Below, piece after piece: positions 25,445-33,969 of a DNA stretch of 64,000 bases. Source of the stretch: Frankineae bacterium MT45 (GTDB lineage: Bacteria; Actinomycetota; Actinomycetes; Mycobacteriales; Jatrophihabitantaceae). Made by a program: the position numbers and the translations under genes. How positions within the stretch are numbered: position 1 is the first letter of the stretch; each line of letters opens with the position of its first letter. The notes under the pieces are model-generated. The model ran no database searches, was not told the DNA's origin, and was given only the letters and a program-made list of their open reading frames with translations. The DNA is taken from NCBI GenBank assembly GCA_900100325.1, contig LT629697.1, positions 1,583,423-1,647,422 of the forward strand. The letters run 5' to 3'.

Positions 25445-26488
25445 ATGTTTACGGCAACGTCCAAGTTCACGACTGCAGGCACCAGAGCGGTAGCGGCGGG
25501 TATCGCAGTGCTCTCCGTTGCCGGCGGGCTCAGCGCCTGCTCGAGCGGTTCGTCGGCCTCCACCGGCGCGACCAGTGGTTCCACCTCTGGGTTGGGGACG
25601 ACCATCTCGGTGGGGGCGCTCTCCAACGGTGCGGCGCAGGAGGTCGACCTGCACATCGATCCGGTTGCCTCGATCCGAGCCGAACTCCCGGCGGCGGTCA
25701 CCAGCAGCGGCCAGTTGGTGATCGGTCTCGGTCTGCTCCCCTCGGGCGCGCCACCACTGGGCTTCATCGGATCGGACCAGAAGACACTGACCGGCTCCGA
25801 ACCCGATCTGGGGCGACTGGTCGCCGCCGTCCTCGGGCTGAAGCCGGTGATCGACAACGCGACCTGGGACAACCTCTTCGTCGGCATCGACTCCGGGAAG
25901 ACCGACGCCGGCTTCTCGAACATCACCGACACTGAACAGCGCAAGGCCAAGTACGACTTCGCCTCCTACCGCGAGGACAACCTCGGCTTCGAGGTGCTCA
26001 AGTCCAGCAGTTGGAACTTCGACGGAAATTACGAGAACCTCGCCGGCAAGACGGTCGCGGTCGGGTCGGGCACCAATCAGGAGAAGATCCTCCTCGAGTG
26101 GCAGACCAAGCTGAAGGGCGAGGGGAAGTCGCTGACTGTCAAGTACTACCCGGACCAGAACACGACGTACCTCGCCCTGGACTCCGGCAAGATCGACGCC
26201 TACTTCACGCCGAACCCGTCGATCGCGTACCACATCACACAGACGGCGAGTACTCCGAATCCGACCCGCAGTGCCGGCAAGTACTCAGGGGCCGGGGCGA
26301 CACTGCAGGGTCTGATCGCCGCTACGACCAAGAAGGGCAGCGGGCTGGCCAAGCCCATCGCGGACGCGATCAACTACCTGATCAAGAATGGTGACTACAC
26401 GAAGTGGCTGGCCGCCTGGGGTCTGTCGAACGAGGCGGTACCGACCTCACTGGTCAACCCGCCCGGTCTGCCGCTCAGCAACTCCTGA
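25445..26488 (+). CDS. Amino-acid-type ABC transporter substrate-binding lipoprotein (second system)
   Basis: SBP_bac_3-type receptor of 347 residues. ATG at 25445 has TAGGAG 4-5 nt upstream; an upstream in-frame ATG adds 11 residues without merit. The signal peptide ends in the lipobox GLSACSSG. Mature motifs include QLVIGLGLLPSGAPPLGFIGSDQKTLTGSEPDLGRLVAAVLGL, GFSNITDTEQRKAKYDFASYREDNLGFEV and GKIDAYFTPNPSIAYH. It is clearly diverged from the first system's receptor, so the two importers probably take different but related compounds. Confidence 0.9.
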   Translation: MFTATSKFTTAGTRAVAAGIAVLSVAGGLSACSSGSSASTGATSGSTSGLGTTISVGALSNGAAQEVDLHIDPVASIRAELPAAVTSSGQLVIGLGLLPSGAPPLGFIGSDQKTLTGSEPDLGRLVAAVLGLKPVIDNATWDNLFVGIDSGKTDAGFSNITDTEQRKAKYDFASYREDNLGFEVLKSSSWNFDGNYENLAGKTVAVGSGTNQEKILLEWQTKLKGEGKSLTVKYYPDQNTTYLALDSGKIDAYFTPNPSIAYHITQTASTPNPTRSAGKYSGAGATLQGLIAATTKKGSGLAKPIADAINYLIKNGDYTKWLAAWGLSNEAVPTSLVNPPGLPLSNS

Positions 26489-26523
26489 GAATTCACGGAC
26501 AACTCGAACCGAAGGAAGAACGC

Positions 26524-27630
26524 GTGACTCTACGGGTAGCAGTGGTCGGCGGCGGCGTCATGGGCTCCTCGGCGGCCTGGCATCTGGCCAGCCGCGGAGT
26601 CGACGTGACACTGCTGGAGCAGTATCGGCCAGGGCACGACCACGGCAGTTCTCATGGGAGCTCACGCATCTTCCGACTGGCCTACGCCGACGCGCTGTAT
26701 GTCGGACTGGCTCAGCGGGCACTGCCGCTGTGGCGCGCGTTGGAGGAGCAGACAAACACCGAACTGCTCACGCTGACGGGAGCGGTCGACCACGGCCCGG
26801 CCGAGGCGACCGACACACTCCACGACGCGCTCACCGCGGCCGGGGCCCGCTCGTATCGGGTCGGGGTGGAGGAGGCTGCGCAGCGCTGGCCGGGGTTGCG
26901 GATCGACTCGACGGCGCTCTTCCATCCCGACGCCGGACGCCTCCATGCCGACCGGGCCGTCGCGGCACTGCAGAGCGCGGCCGAAGAGCGCGGTGCGTCG
27001 ATCAGACACGGCGTCGCGGTGAGTCAGATCTCCACGACCGACTCCGGTCGGGTCCAGCTCGTCACCCGGGATCAGGAGGCATTGCTCGTCGATGCCGCCG
27101 TGGTCGCGGTCGGCGGCTGGGCCCGGCAGACGGTGGCGCCGCTGGTGCCCGGGCTGCCACAACTGCGGGTGACCCAGGAGCAGCCGGCGCACTTCCAAGC
27201 CCAGGATGCCCAGAATGCCCTCGACTGGCCTAGTTTCATTCATCATCCCGGCGCCGACTTCTCCCTGGTCGGCGGCGTGTACGGGCTGGGGAGCGAGGAT
27301 GGCGTGAAGGTCGGCTTCCACGCGGTGGGGCCGGTGGTCGAGGACGCGTACCGACGCGATCGCACGATCGACGCCGACGCGCTCGGGCGGCTGCGGCAGT
27401 ATGCCGAAGAGTGGCTGCCTGGTGTCGACGCGTCGAGCGCGGTCGGCCTCACCTGCCTCTACACCACCACACCCGATCACAATTTCGTCATCGATCGGCA
27501 GGGCCCGATCACGGTGCTGGCCGGCTTCTCCGGTCACGGCTTCAAATTCGGCTCGGTGATCGGCGAACTGGCCGCCGACCTGGTTGACGGCAAGCCCGGC
27601 ATCGGCCGCTTCGCCTTCGGTGCCCGCTGA
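26524..27630 (+). CDS. FAD-dependent oxidase of the sarcosine/N-methyltryptophan oxidase (SolA) family
   Basis: A 368-residue flavoenzyme. The ADP-binding motif is VVGGGVMGSSAAWHLASRGVDVTLLEQ, followed by HGSSHGSSRIFRLAY as in monomeric sarcosine oxidase. The C-terminal GLTCLYTTTPDHNFVIDRQG and LAGFSGHGFKFGSVIGELA blocks match the family, and Cys311 is at the position of the cysteine that binds FAD covalently. Such enzymes oxidise secondary amino acids or amines and release peroxide. GTG start at 26524 with GAAGGAAG upstream. It lies 36 bp after the receptor gene, so it is probably in the same operon and acts on the imported amino acid. Confidence 0.88.
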   Translation: MTLRVAVVGGGVMGSSAAWHLASRGVDVTLLEQYRPGHDHGSSHGSSRIFRLAYADALYVGLAQRALPLWRALEEQTNTELLTLTGAVDHGPAEATDTLHDALTAAGARSYRVGVEEAAQRWPGLRIDSTALFHPDAGRLHADRAVAALQSAAEERGASIRHGVAVSQISTTDSGRVQLVTRDQEALLVDAAVVAVGGWARQTVAPLVPGLPQLRVTQEQPAHFQAQDAQNALDWPSFIHHPGADFSLVGGVYGLGSEDGVKVGFHAVGPVVEDAYRRDRTIDADALGRLRQYAEEWLPGVDASSAVGLTCLYTTTPDHNFVIDRQGPITVLAGFSGHGFKFGSVIGELAADLVDGKPGIGRFAFGAR

Positions 27631-27694
27631 CCATTTCGCTGCTGCGCCGACCTGACCGCTAGCGACGCGATTCAAGAAGAAACTGGAGTAACGA

Positions 27695-28423
27695 ATGCTC
27701 GATCAGACCGCGCCGGAACTGCTGCACCCGCTGGACAACCCGGCCCGGGCCGCACTGACCGGCCCACACGCGCACTTCGCTGAGCGACGCGGCGATGTGC
27801 TGCGCTACCCGGTCGACGTGAGCCCGTTTCTAGCCCTGCCGGATGAACCGACGGCGGCCGACTGGCTCGACGTCGCGGAGTTGGTCGGCGCCGGTGGCAT
27901 CTTCCCCGTCGCCGGCGGCGGCGCGGCAAGCCCGGTCACCCCGCCGGCCCACTGGACGGTCGTCTCACGGGGGGAGGGCGTTCAGTTGGTGGCCGACGGA
28001 GTCGTCGGGGTCTTCGACGATGAGGTCGTCAACCTCGGCGCGGAGGACGTGCCGGAGATGCTCGATCTCGTGGAACGGACGAAGCCGGGGCCGTTCCTGC
28101 CCCGAACCGTCGAGCTCGGGCGCTACCTCGGAATCCGGCGGGACGGGCGGCTGATCGCGATGGCCGGCGAGCGGCTGCACCCGCCGGGCTGGACCGAGAT
28201 CAGCGCGGTCTGCACCGACGCCGACCACCGCGGGGCGGGCCTGGCCACTCGGCTGGTGCTCTCGGTCGCGGCCGGTATCCAGGAGCGCGGCGAGACCCCC
28301 TTCATGCACGCGTCGGCGAGAAACCACAACGCGATTCGCCTGTATGAGTCGCTGGGTTTCCGGTTGCGGCGGCGGATCACGTTCGTCGCCGTGCAGGTTC
28401 CAGATGAAGCCGCGGTGGCCTGA
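27695..28423 (+). CDS. GNAT N-acetyltransferase (FR47-like)
   Basis: A 242-residue protein. The first 100 residues are a poorly conserved domain; the C-terminal half is a GNAT fold with ISAVCTDADHRGAGLATRLVLSVAAGIQERG (acetyl-CoA loop RGAGLA) and PFMHASARNHNAIRLYESLGFRLRRRITF. In Bacillus S-alkyl-cysteine salvage operons an acetyltransferase N-acetylates the imported amino acid before a flavin monooxygenase attacks the C-S bond. A similar role is inferred here. GGAG precedes the ATG. Probably the last gene of the second operon. Confidence 0.85.
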   Translation: MLDQTAPELLHPLDNPARAALTGPHAHFAERRGDVLRYPVDVSPFLALPDEPTAADWLDVAELVGAGGIFPVAGGGAASPVTPPAHWTVVSRGEGVQLVADGVVGVFDDEVVNLGAEDVPEMLDLVERTKPGPFLPRTVELGRYLGIRRDGRLIAMAGERLHPPGWTEISAVCTDADHRGAGLATRLVLSVAAGIQERGETPFMHASARNHNAIRLYESLGFRLRRRITFVAVQVPDEAAVA

Positions 28424-28462
28424 TGAGTGCGCAGCCGACTCCGTACGGACGTGACCGAAGTA

Positions 28463-28497
28463 TGTCTAGTTCAAAGACAGAATTAGTTCGCTAGAAT
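28463..28497 (+). promoter_or_regulatory. Promoter of the sulfotransferase gene with TGTCT-N7-AGACA palindrome
   Basis: TTCAAA (28470-28475) and TAGAAT (28492-28497), 16 bp apart, are good promoter boxes; the ATG follows the -10 by only 6 nt, indicating a leaderless message. TGTCT-N7-AGACA (28463-28479) overlaps the -35 and resembles the half-sites before the sulfur ABC operons, though with different spacing. Confidence 0.45.
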
Positions 28498-28503
28498 CTC
28501 GAC

Positions 28504-29460
28504 ATGACGTGGCCAGACTTCCTCCTCATCGGCACGCCCAAAGGCGGCACCACAGCGCTGCACTCCGCACTGGTCGGGCATCCTCAGCTGCACCTTTCGG
28601 CAATAAAAGAACCGAAGTTCTTTCTCTGTGACGGCACCAGGCCAACCCGCTCGAAGCACGCCGGGCCGGGGGATGCCCACAGTGCCCGGGAGTGGGTCTG
28701 GCGTGAGCCGGAGTATCGTCGCCTCTTCGCCGACGCCCCGCGTGATGCGCTGGCCGGTGAGTCGACGCCGTTCTACCTCTACGACCGGGAAGCTCAGCAG
28801 CGCATCGCGTCGACCATCCCCGGCGCCCGTCTGATCGCGGTGATCCGTGATCCGGTGGATCGTGCCTACAGCAACTGGACGCACCTCTGGTCCGACGGTC
28901 TGGAGCCGATCGCGGACTTCAACCAGGCGCTGGCACAGGAGGATGCCCGGGTGGCCGCTGGTTACGCACCCTTCTGGCACTACGCCCGGGTCGGTCGCTA
29001 CGGCGAGCAGCTCAGCAGCCTCTTCGAACTCTTCCCCCGCGAGCAGGTGCTCGTGCTGCGCTACCGGGAGTTGGCCGAAGAGCCCGACCGGAGCATCGCC
29101 ACCGTCTGTGATTTCCTCGGTGTTGAGCGCCATCCGGCGGCGAAGTCGAAGCCCGACAACGTTCACCCCTATGTGACGCCGAGCGCGCGCCAGCGAGCAT
29201 TGAGCAGCGTCATCCGGGCGGGGGCCGGTCTCGGCGCCTACGCCCCACCCCAGATCTGGCGCAGCGTCGAGACGCCGCTTCGCGCGGCGCTGCACTCAGG
29301 CGGCGGTCGGCGCCCGCAACTGACGGTCGACCAGCGTCGTGAGGCGCTGACGCGTTTCGTCGACGACATCGGGTTGCTGGAGGAGGTGCTGGGGCGCTCC
29401 TTCGACGACTGGCGCAGCGACGCCGGCCGGGGCGAGTTCAGCCAACGCTGGCGCGGCTGA
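28504..29460 (+). CDS. Sulfotransferase family protein
   Basis: A 318-residue enzyme that would move a sulfuryl group from PAPS to an acceptor. The 5'-phosphosulfate loop is FLLIGTPKGGTTALHSALVGHP, the 3'-phosphate motif is AVIRDPVDRAYSNWTHLW, and YARVGRYGEQLSSLFELFPREQVLVLRYREL is typical of the heparan-type sulfotransferase fold. No signal peptide. Acceptor unknown; possibly a surface polysaccharide or lipid. Position at the end of the sulfur locus and the palindrome in its promoter suggest shared sulfur control. Confidence 0.88.
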   Translation: MTWPDFLLIGTPKGGTTALHSALVGHPQLHLSAIKEPKFFLCDGTRPTRSKHAGPGDAHSAREWVWREPEYRRLFADAPRDALAGESTPFYLYDREAQQRIASTIPGARLIAVIRDPVDRAYSNWTHLWSDGLEPIADFNQALAQEDARVAAGYAPFWHYARVGRYGEQLSSLFELFPREQVLVLRYRELAEEPDRSIATVCDFLGVERHPAAKSKPDNVHPYVTPSARQRALSSVIRAGAGLGAYAPPQIWRSVETPLRAALHSGGGRRPQLTVDQRREALTRFVDDIGLLEEVLGRSFDDWRSDAGRGEFSQRWRG

Positions 29461-29505
29461 GACGCGACAGGTGCGCGCCTGAGGCGGCGTTGCCCCGGCG
29501 CCGGG

Positions 29506-30417
29506 TCAGAGCCGGATGAGCTGGGTCCGGATCTCGTTCGAGCCGTCACTCGACGCGGCCTCGAAGTAGGCCCGCCCGATGCCGCCTCCGAGGTCGATGA
29601 CGCTCGCGTAGCGGAGCGTGTGCCGGCCGTGCGGCGACTGCATGATCGGCGACGGCGTCGCGTTGAGAGTGGCGTCGATTCCCGCTCCGGTGAGGGCTGC
29701 CGTGCGCTCGTACCAGTTCTCGGCCGCGTCGGCCCGCCCGTCGTAGAAGCCGACCACTGACCCGTCGGGGCGCGGGACGATCGCCGCGACCCGTCGGCCG
29801 CGCTGGTCCCATCCCGAGTTCGGTGGTGAAAGCACGAGCTCTCCCCAGCTCCACTCGAGGCCGTCCGCGCTCGAGGCGTAGCGGGTGGTCATCCGATCCT
29901 CCGCCCCGGCCTGGTCCAACGGGTGGCAGCAGACCCAGGCGTGCCAGCGGCCGTTCTCGTCGACCAGCACCACCGGGTCCTTCACCGCGGTGAGCTCGTC
30001 ACCCGGCCAGACGGTCGTGCGCGTCCCGGTGGCGAGCCCGGCCGGGGTGTCGGCGTCCAGGGCGTCAACCCACCAGTGTTTGGAGCCGGGGGTCGAGAGG
30101 CTGACGTAGATGCGCCAGCCTCCGTCGGGGCGCTGCACCAGCGCCGGCCGCTCCAGCGACGCGCACCCCAGCTCGTCGCGGTGCAGGGTGCCGAGCGTCT
30201 GAAAGTTCACGCCGTCGGCGGAGGAGGCGATCACATTGGCGTAGCCGCGACCCTCGTTCACCGGCCGTCGCAGCCGGTAGGCCAGATAGATCACGCCGTC
30301 GGCGCTGACCGCGCTCGGGCCGCCGGCCCAGAATCCGTCTCCGGCACCAGGCGCCACGATCGCCAGGTCGCTGCCCGGGTACTCCAATTCGCTGCGAACT
30401 TCAGTCCTCGTCTCCAC
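29506..30417 (-). CDS. Glycoside-hydrolase-like five-bladed beta-propeller protein
   Basis: A 303-residue protein without signal peptide. The repeats GGPSAVSADGVIYLAYRLRRP, SLERPALVQRPDGGWRIYVSLS, AVKDPVVLVDENGRWHAWVCCHP and GWDQRGRRVAAIVPRPDGSVVGFYDGRAD have the pattern of GH43/GH130-like beta-propellers. The Asp in VKDPVVL and the Glu-rich SLERPAL positions could be catalytic, but I cannot assign a substrate. Converges with the sulfotransferase gene. Confidence 0.6.
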   Translation of the reverse strand: METRTEVRSELEYPGSDLAIVAPGAGDGFWAGGPSAVSADGVIYLAYRLRRPVNEGRGYANVIASSADGVNFQTLGTLHRDELGCASLERPALVQRPDGGWRIYVSLSTPGSKHWWVDALDADTPAGLATGTRTTVWPGDELTAVKDPVVLVDENGRWHAWVCCHPLDQAGAEDRMTTRYASSADGLEWSWGELVLSPPNSGWDQRGRRVAAIVPRPDGSVVGFYDGRADAAENWYERTAALTGAGIDATLNATPSPIMQSPHGRHTLRYASVIDLGGGIGRAYFEAASSDGSNEIRTQLIRL

Positions 30418-30444
30418 GAGTGATGACGGTAGCGGAGCCCTCCG

Positions 30445-31323
30445 CTAGTCCGTCTCGTCGGTCTGCGCCTCCAGCACCGTCGGAATCGGCGCAGAGCGTT
30501 CCCAGAGCACGCCGCTGAAGCAGGCGATGATCACCCAGCCGTAGCCGAGGACGGCGCACCAGGTCATCAACCCCATCGCCACTCCGATCGGGCCGAAGTT
30601 GGTCCAGCCGGCGAGCAGGGACGGGAAGACGAGGCGAGTGGCGAGCGCGAGGATCACCCCGTCGATAAGCAGACCGGCCAGGCCGACCTCAGCCAGCACC
30701 CGCTTGCCCCGGGCGCCGTTGCGGACCAGCAGCACCGGGGTGAGGGTCCAGAAGATCCAGACCGGCAGCAGCGAGAGCACGAAGAAGACCGGCTCCATCA
30801 AGCCCTTGTGCGAGACCCCGAAGCTGATTCGTTCGCGGATGATGAGCATCGTCAGGTACAGCACGAACCAGAGCGTGCCGCGCCAGATGCGTTCGATGAT
30901 CGAGAACTGCTCCCGCCGCCAGGCCTTGGCGAACATGCCGGCGACCGTGATCGCCATCGGGATACCCCAGATCAGGAACCCGGCCATCCCGACGACGGTC
31001 CACGTCGACTGCAGCGCCTTGGCCGTGCCGAAGGCGGCGCGGACGTTCTCCTCGGTCGCCCCGGTGAGGTCGAGCTGCCGGTCGAACATGGTGCCGACGC
31101 TCGCGTCACTGGCGAAGCCACTGAAATACCCGAAGCTCAGGATCATCAGCGGCAGCACCGTGGTGAAGAGTTCGATCGCCATCAGGCCACCGAAGGTGGG
31201 GCCGTCGATCTCGAGGAAGCGGCGCCCGATCGCCACGAAGAGACCGGTGCGTCGCCCCTCCTCGAGCCTGGCGGCACGCTGCTGGGCCGTCTGGCGGAGC
31301 CGGGCCAGTCGATCAGTCTCCAC
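30445..31323 (-). CDS. YihY/BrkB-family membrane protein
   Basis: A 292-residue integral membrane protein of the YihY/virulence factor BrkB family, with about six spans. I chose the GTG at 31323 because AGGAGG lies 7 nt upstream; an upstream in-frame extension would run into the 48-bp palindrome. Family role is not settled (transport or envelope function); it is not an RNase despite older naming. The segment PTFGGLMAIELFTTVLPLMILSFGYFSGF and the C-terminal FGPIGVAMGLMTWCAVLGYGWVIIACFSGVLWE are typical. Confidence 0.85.
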   Translation of the reverse strand: METDRLARLRQTAQQRAARLEEGRRTGLFVAIGRRFLEIDGPTFGGLMAIELFTTVLPLMILSFGYFSGFASDASVGTMFDRQLDLTGATEENVRAAFGTAKALQSTWTVVGMAGFLIWGIPMAITVAGMFAKAWRREQFSIIERIWRGTLWFVLYLTMLIIRERISFGVSHKGLMEPVFFVLSLLPVWIFWTLTPVLLVRNGARGKRVLAEVGLAGLLIDGVILALATRLVFPSLLAGWTNFGPIGVAMGLMTWCAVLGYGWVIIACFSGVLWERSAPIPTVLEAQTDETD

Positions 31324-31375
31324 GTGCGGTCCTCCTGGTCGCGCGTCGGTAGCTGACCCTAACCCAGCCCCGGAA

Positions 31376-31423
31376 CGCTTTTGGCAATTTGGCATCGGAT
31401 CCGATGCCAAATTGCCAAAAGCG
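31376..31423. terminator. 48-bp perfect palindrome, likely terminator
   Basis: A 24-bp inverted repeat with no loop in DNA, from CGCTTTTGGCAATTTGGCAT leftwards to its complement, centred on GGATCC at 31397-31402. It begins 2 bp after the stop of the NmrA-like gene, so termination of that gene is the simplest role. It is AT-richer than its surroundings. Confidence 0.6.
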
Positions 31424-31425
31424 GG

Positions 31426-32268
31426 TTAGTTGGCCAGTGCCTCGGCCAGCGTCGTCGCCGGGCGGCCCATGAGCTTCTCCAGGTGACCGGAGTCGACGAA
31501 GAGCTCGCCCTCGGCCAGTCCCCGATCGGCGTCGGCCAGGATGTGGGCCATCGCCGCCGGCAGCCCGGCGCCAACCAGGATCTGCTCATAGGTCTCCACC
31601 GGTACGTCGGTGTAGCTGACCTGGGTGCCGGTCGCGGCGGTGACGGCGGCGGCCAGTTCGGGGAGCGTGAAGGCCGCGCCGCCCAGCTCGTAGACCGCTC
31701 CGGCGTGGCCGTCCTCGATGAGGACGACGGCGGCCGCCTCGGCGTAGTCCCGGCGAGCCGCTGCGCTCACCCGACCGTCGCGGGCCGACCCGGCGATGCC
31801 GTGCTCGAGGAAGACCGGGAGCTGTTCGGTGTAGTTCTCCAGGTACCAGCTGTTGCGCAGCAGCACGAACGGGACGCCCGAGGCGGCCAGCAACTTCTCG
31901 GTGGCCAGGTGCTCCTGGGAGAGCAGCGATGTCGCGCGGTCGGCGTACGGGATGCTCGTGTAGGCGATCAGCTGGACCCCGGCCGCCTTGGCCGCGTCGA
32001 TCGCACGGCCGTGCTGGGCTGGCCGCTGCCCGACTTCATTGCCCGAGACGAGCAGGAGGCGATCGGCGCCGGCGAAGGCGGCCGCCAGCGAGGCCGGGTC
32101 GTCGAAGTCGGCCCGACGGACGGTGATGCCGCGGTCGGCGAAGTGGGACAGCTTCTCGGTGCTGCGGCCGGTGGCCACGATCTCGGCGGCCGGTACGCCA
32201 CGTTCGAGTAGCGCCTCGACGGCGAGACGGCCAAGCTTTCCGGTGGCTCCAGTGACGACGATGGTCAT
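31426..32268 (-). CDS. NmrA-like NAD(P)H-binding protein (quinone oxidoreductase QorB type)
   Basis: A 280-residue atypical short-chain dehydrogenase. The N terminus MTIVVTGATGKLGRLAVEALLERG holds GxxGxxG; ADRLLLVSGNEVGQR, YTSIPYADRATSLLSQEHLATEKLLAASGVPFVLLRNSWYLENYTEQL follow, matching QorB-type quinone reductases. ATG at 32268 precedes the Rossmann fold directly, with an AGGAG-like site upstream; a longer frame from 32337 overlaps the promoter. Divergent from an HxlR regulator, as in the corynebacterial qor2-qorR pair. Confidence 0.88.
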   Translation of the reverse strand: MTIVVTGATGKLGRLAVEALLERGVPAAEIVATGRSTEKLSHFADRGITVRRADFDDPASLAAAFAGADRLLLVSGNEVGQRPAQHGRAIDAAKAAGVQLIAYTSIPYADRATSLLSQEHLATEKLLAASGVPFVLLRNSWYLENYTEQLPVFLEHGIAGSARDGRVSAAARRDYAEAAAVVLIEDGHAGAVYELGGAAFTLPELAAAVTAATGTQVSYTDVPVETYEQILVGAGLPAAMAHILADADRGLAEGELFVDSGHLEKLMGRPATTLAEALAN

Positions 32269-32383
32269 GTCTTGCTCCTCTTGGGTAGGTGGTCTCTCAC
32301 CTCTTCCGAACCGGGCCACCGATCCATTACTTCCCAAAAGAGAGTAGGCACTCTAAAGTGGGGTAGGCACCTGAAGGAGAGTA
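32269..32383. promoter_or_regulatory. Divergent promoter region with GTAGGCAC direct repeats
   Basis: This 115-bp region contains two copies of GTAGGCAC (32344-32351 and 32363-32370) and small inverted repeats (TACT-N11-AGTA and CACT-N4-AGTG) just before the HxlR start. They are candidate sites for autoregulation by the HxlR protein. Confidence 0.4.
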
Positions 32384-32773
32384 ATGGAGACCATCGAACG
32401 TATCGCCGACCCGTACACCGCCGACTGTCCGAGCCGGCAGGTCCTGGATCGCATCGGGGACAAGTGGACGGTCCTCATCGTGTTGGCGCTGAATGACGGA
32501 CCGCGCCGCTACAGCGAACTGGCCGACCACATCGAGCGGATCAGCCAGAAGATGCTGACGCAGACGCTACGAGGGCTGGAGCGCGATGGGATGGTCACCC
32601 GGACGGTCTATGCCGCCGTGCCGCCGCGGGTCGACTACGAACTGACGCCGCTCGGCCGGTCGCTGCTGGCCCCGATCTGGGCCCTGGAGCAGTGGGCGAC
32701 CGTTCATATGGACGAGGTCATCGAGGCCCGCCGGGCCCACGATGCGAAGCCGGACGCCAAGCACCCTGGCTGA
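32384..32773 (+). CDS. HxlR-family winged-helix regulator (QorR-like)
   Basis: A 129-residue HxlR/MarR-like regulator. [78 protein letters not shown] is the full HxlR domain. The single N-terminal Cys before the first helix is the redox/quinone-sensing position in QorR and YodB-type members. Divergent orientation with a quinone reductase-like gene supports electrophile or disulfide stress sensing. AAGGAG site upstream. Confidence 0.9.
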   Translation: METIERIADPYTADCPSRQVLDRIGDKWTVLIVLALNDGPRRYSELADHIERISQKMLTQTLRGLERDGMVTRTVYAAVPPRVDYELTPLGRSLLAPIWALEQWATVHMDEVIEARRAHDAKPDAKHPG

Positions 32774-32851
32774 TCCGCGGCCGGCGAATCACGAAACATC
32801 GTTGTCTCGAAGCAGTCGTATTCTGCGGGTCCGTCGAGACGAGGGAGCGCC

Positions 32852-33871
32852 GTGCCCAGACGAGAACGTCAGCCAACTCGTATCGGCACGCGCCCAGCCC
32901 CGACAGTTGAGGTCGCCTCGCACGTCGTGCACGGCTACCGGCGCGTCTACCGGATCGCCGGCTCCGGGCCTCCGCTGCTGCTGATCCACGGGATCGGCGA
33001 CAGCAGCCGCACCTGGGAGGCCGTCATCCCGACGCTGGCCCGCAATCACCTGGTGATCGCCCCTGACCTGCTCGGACATGGCCAGTCAGCCAAGCCCCGG
33101 GCCGACTACTCGGTGGCCGCCTACGCCAACGGGATGCGCGACCTGCTCGGCGTCCTCGGCATAGACGCGGTGACGCTGGTCGGGCATTCGCTCGGCGGTG
33201 GCGTCGCCATGCAGTTCGCCTATCAGTACCCCGAGCGCACCGAGCGTCTGGTGCTGGTGGCCAGTGGCGGACTGGGACGCAGCGTCTCGCCGGTGTTGCG
33301 CGCGGCCACCCTCCCCGGCACCGAATGGGCCCTCTCGACGCTGCGGCTCCCGGGCACCCGATCGGTCGTCTCGGCCGGGGTCGGGCTGCTGCAGCGGCTG
33401 GATACCGGCCTCGGCGTCGACGCCGCCGACCTGCGCCGGGTCGTCGACGCGCTCCCGGACGCGACGGCCCGGGCCGCCTTCATCCGGACGCTGCGGGCGG
33501 TCGTCGACTGGCGCGGCCAGGTGGTGACGATGCTCGATCGCTGCTATCTGGTGGCCGGGATGCCGACGCAGCTGATGTGGGGTTCGCGCGACAGCGTGCT
33601 CCCGCTCGGTCACGCCTTCACCGCTCAGGCCGCGATGCCCGGTAGCCGCCTGGAGATCTTCGAAGGGGCTGGGCACTTCCCGTTCCGCTCCGACCCGGTT
33701 CGCTTCACCCAGTTGCTGGAGGATTTCGTCTCGAGTACCGATCCGTCGGAGTTCAGCCAGGAGGATTGGCGGGAGCTGCTGCGGGAAGGGCGGGCCGCCA
33801 CGCGGCCGGCGCGGGAGGGCGCGGAGTTCGGCCGACAACTGAGGGAAGCAAGCGAGCGCAGCGCGACGTAG
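32852..33871 (+). CDS. Alpha/beta-hydrolase
   Basis: A 339-residue alpha/beta-hydrolase fold enzyme. GPPLLLIHGIGDSSRTW gives the oxyanion region, DLLGHGQSAKP follows, and the nucleophile elbow is LVGHSLGGGVAMQ (GHSLG). The acid lies in MWGSRDSVLPLGHA and the histidine in FEGAGHFPFR, so the triad is complete. The C-terminal 40 residues are charged and look disordered. GTG start. Substrate unknown. Confidence 0.87.
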   Translation: MPRRERQPTRIGTRPAPTVEVASHVVHGYRRVYRIAGSGPPLLLIHGIGDSSRTWEAVIPTLARNHLVIAPDLLGHGQSAKPRADYSVAAYANGMRDLLGVLGIDAVTLVGHSLGGGVAMQFAYQYPERTERLVLVASGGLGRSVSPVLRAATLPGTEWALSTLRLPGTRSVVSAGVGLLQRLDTGLGVDAADLRRVVDALPDATARAAFIRTLRAVVDWRGQVVTMLDRCYLVAGMPTQLMWGSRDSVLPLGHAFTAQAAMPGSRLEIFEGAGHFPFRSDPVRFTQLLEDFVSSTDPSEFSQEDWRELLREGRAATRPAREGAEFGRQLREASERSAT

Positions 33872-33969
33872 GCAGCGGTGCTGGTTGGGCGGTGGCCCGG
33901 CGGCGTGGCAAGCTCGACGAGCATGATCTCGAACCCCCGCTACGGCTTGCGCGTGAGGAGCCACCCGGA

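Noticed and set aside
24530..26233. 567-codon open frame antisense to the second ATPase and receptor genes
   Set aside because: Both genes opposite have intact family motifs; the antisense translation shows no domain.
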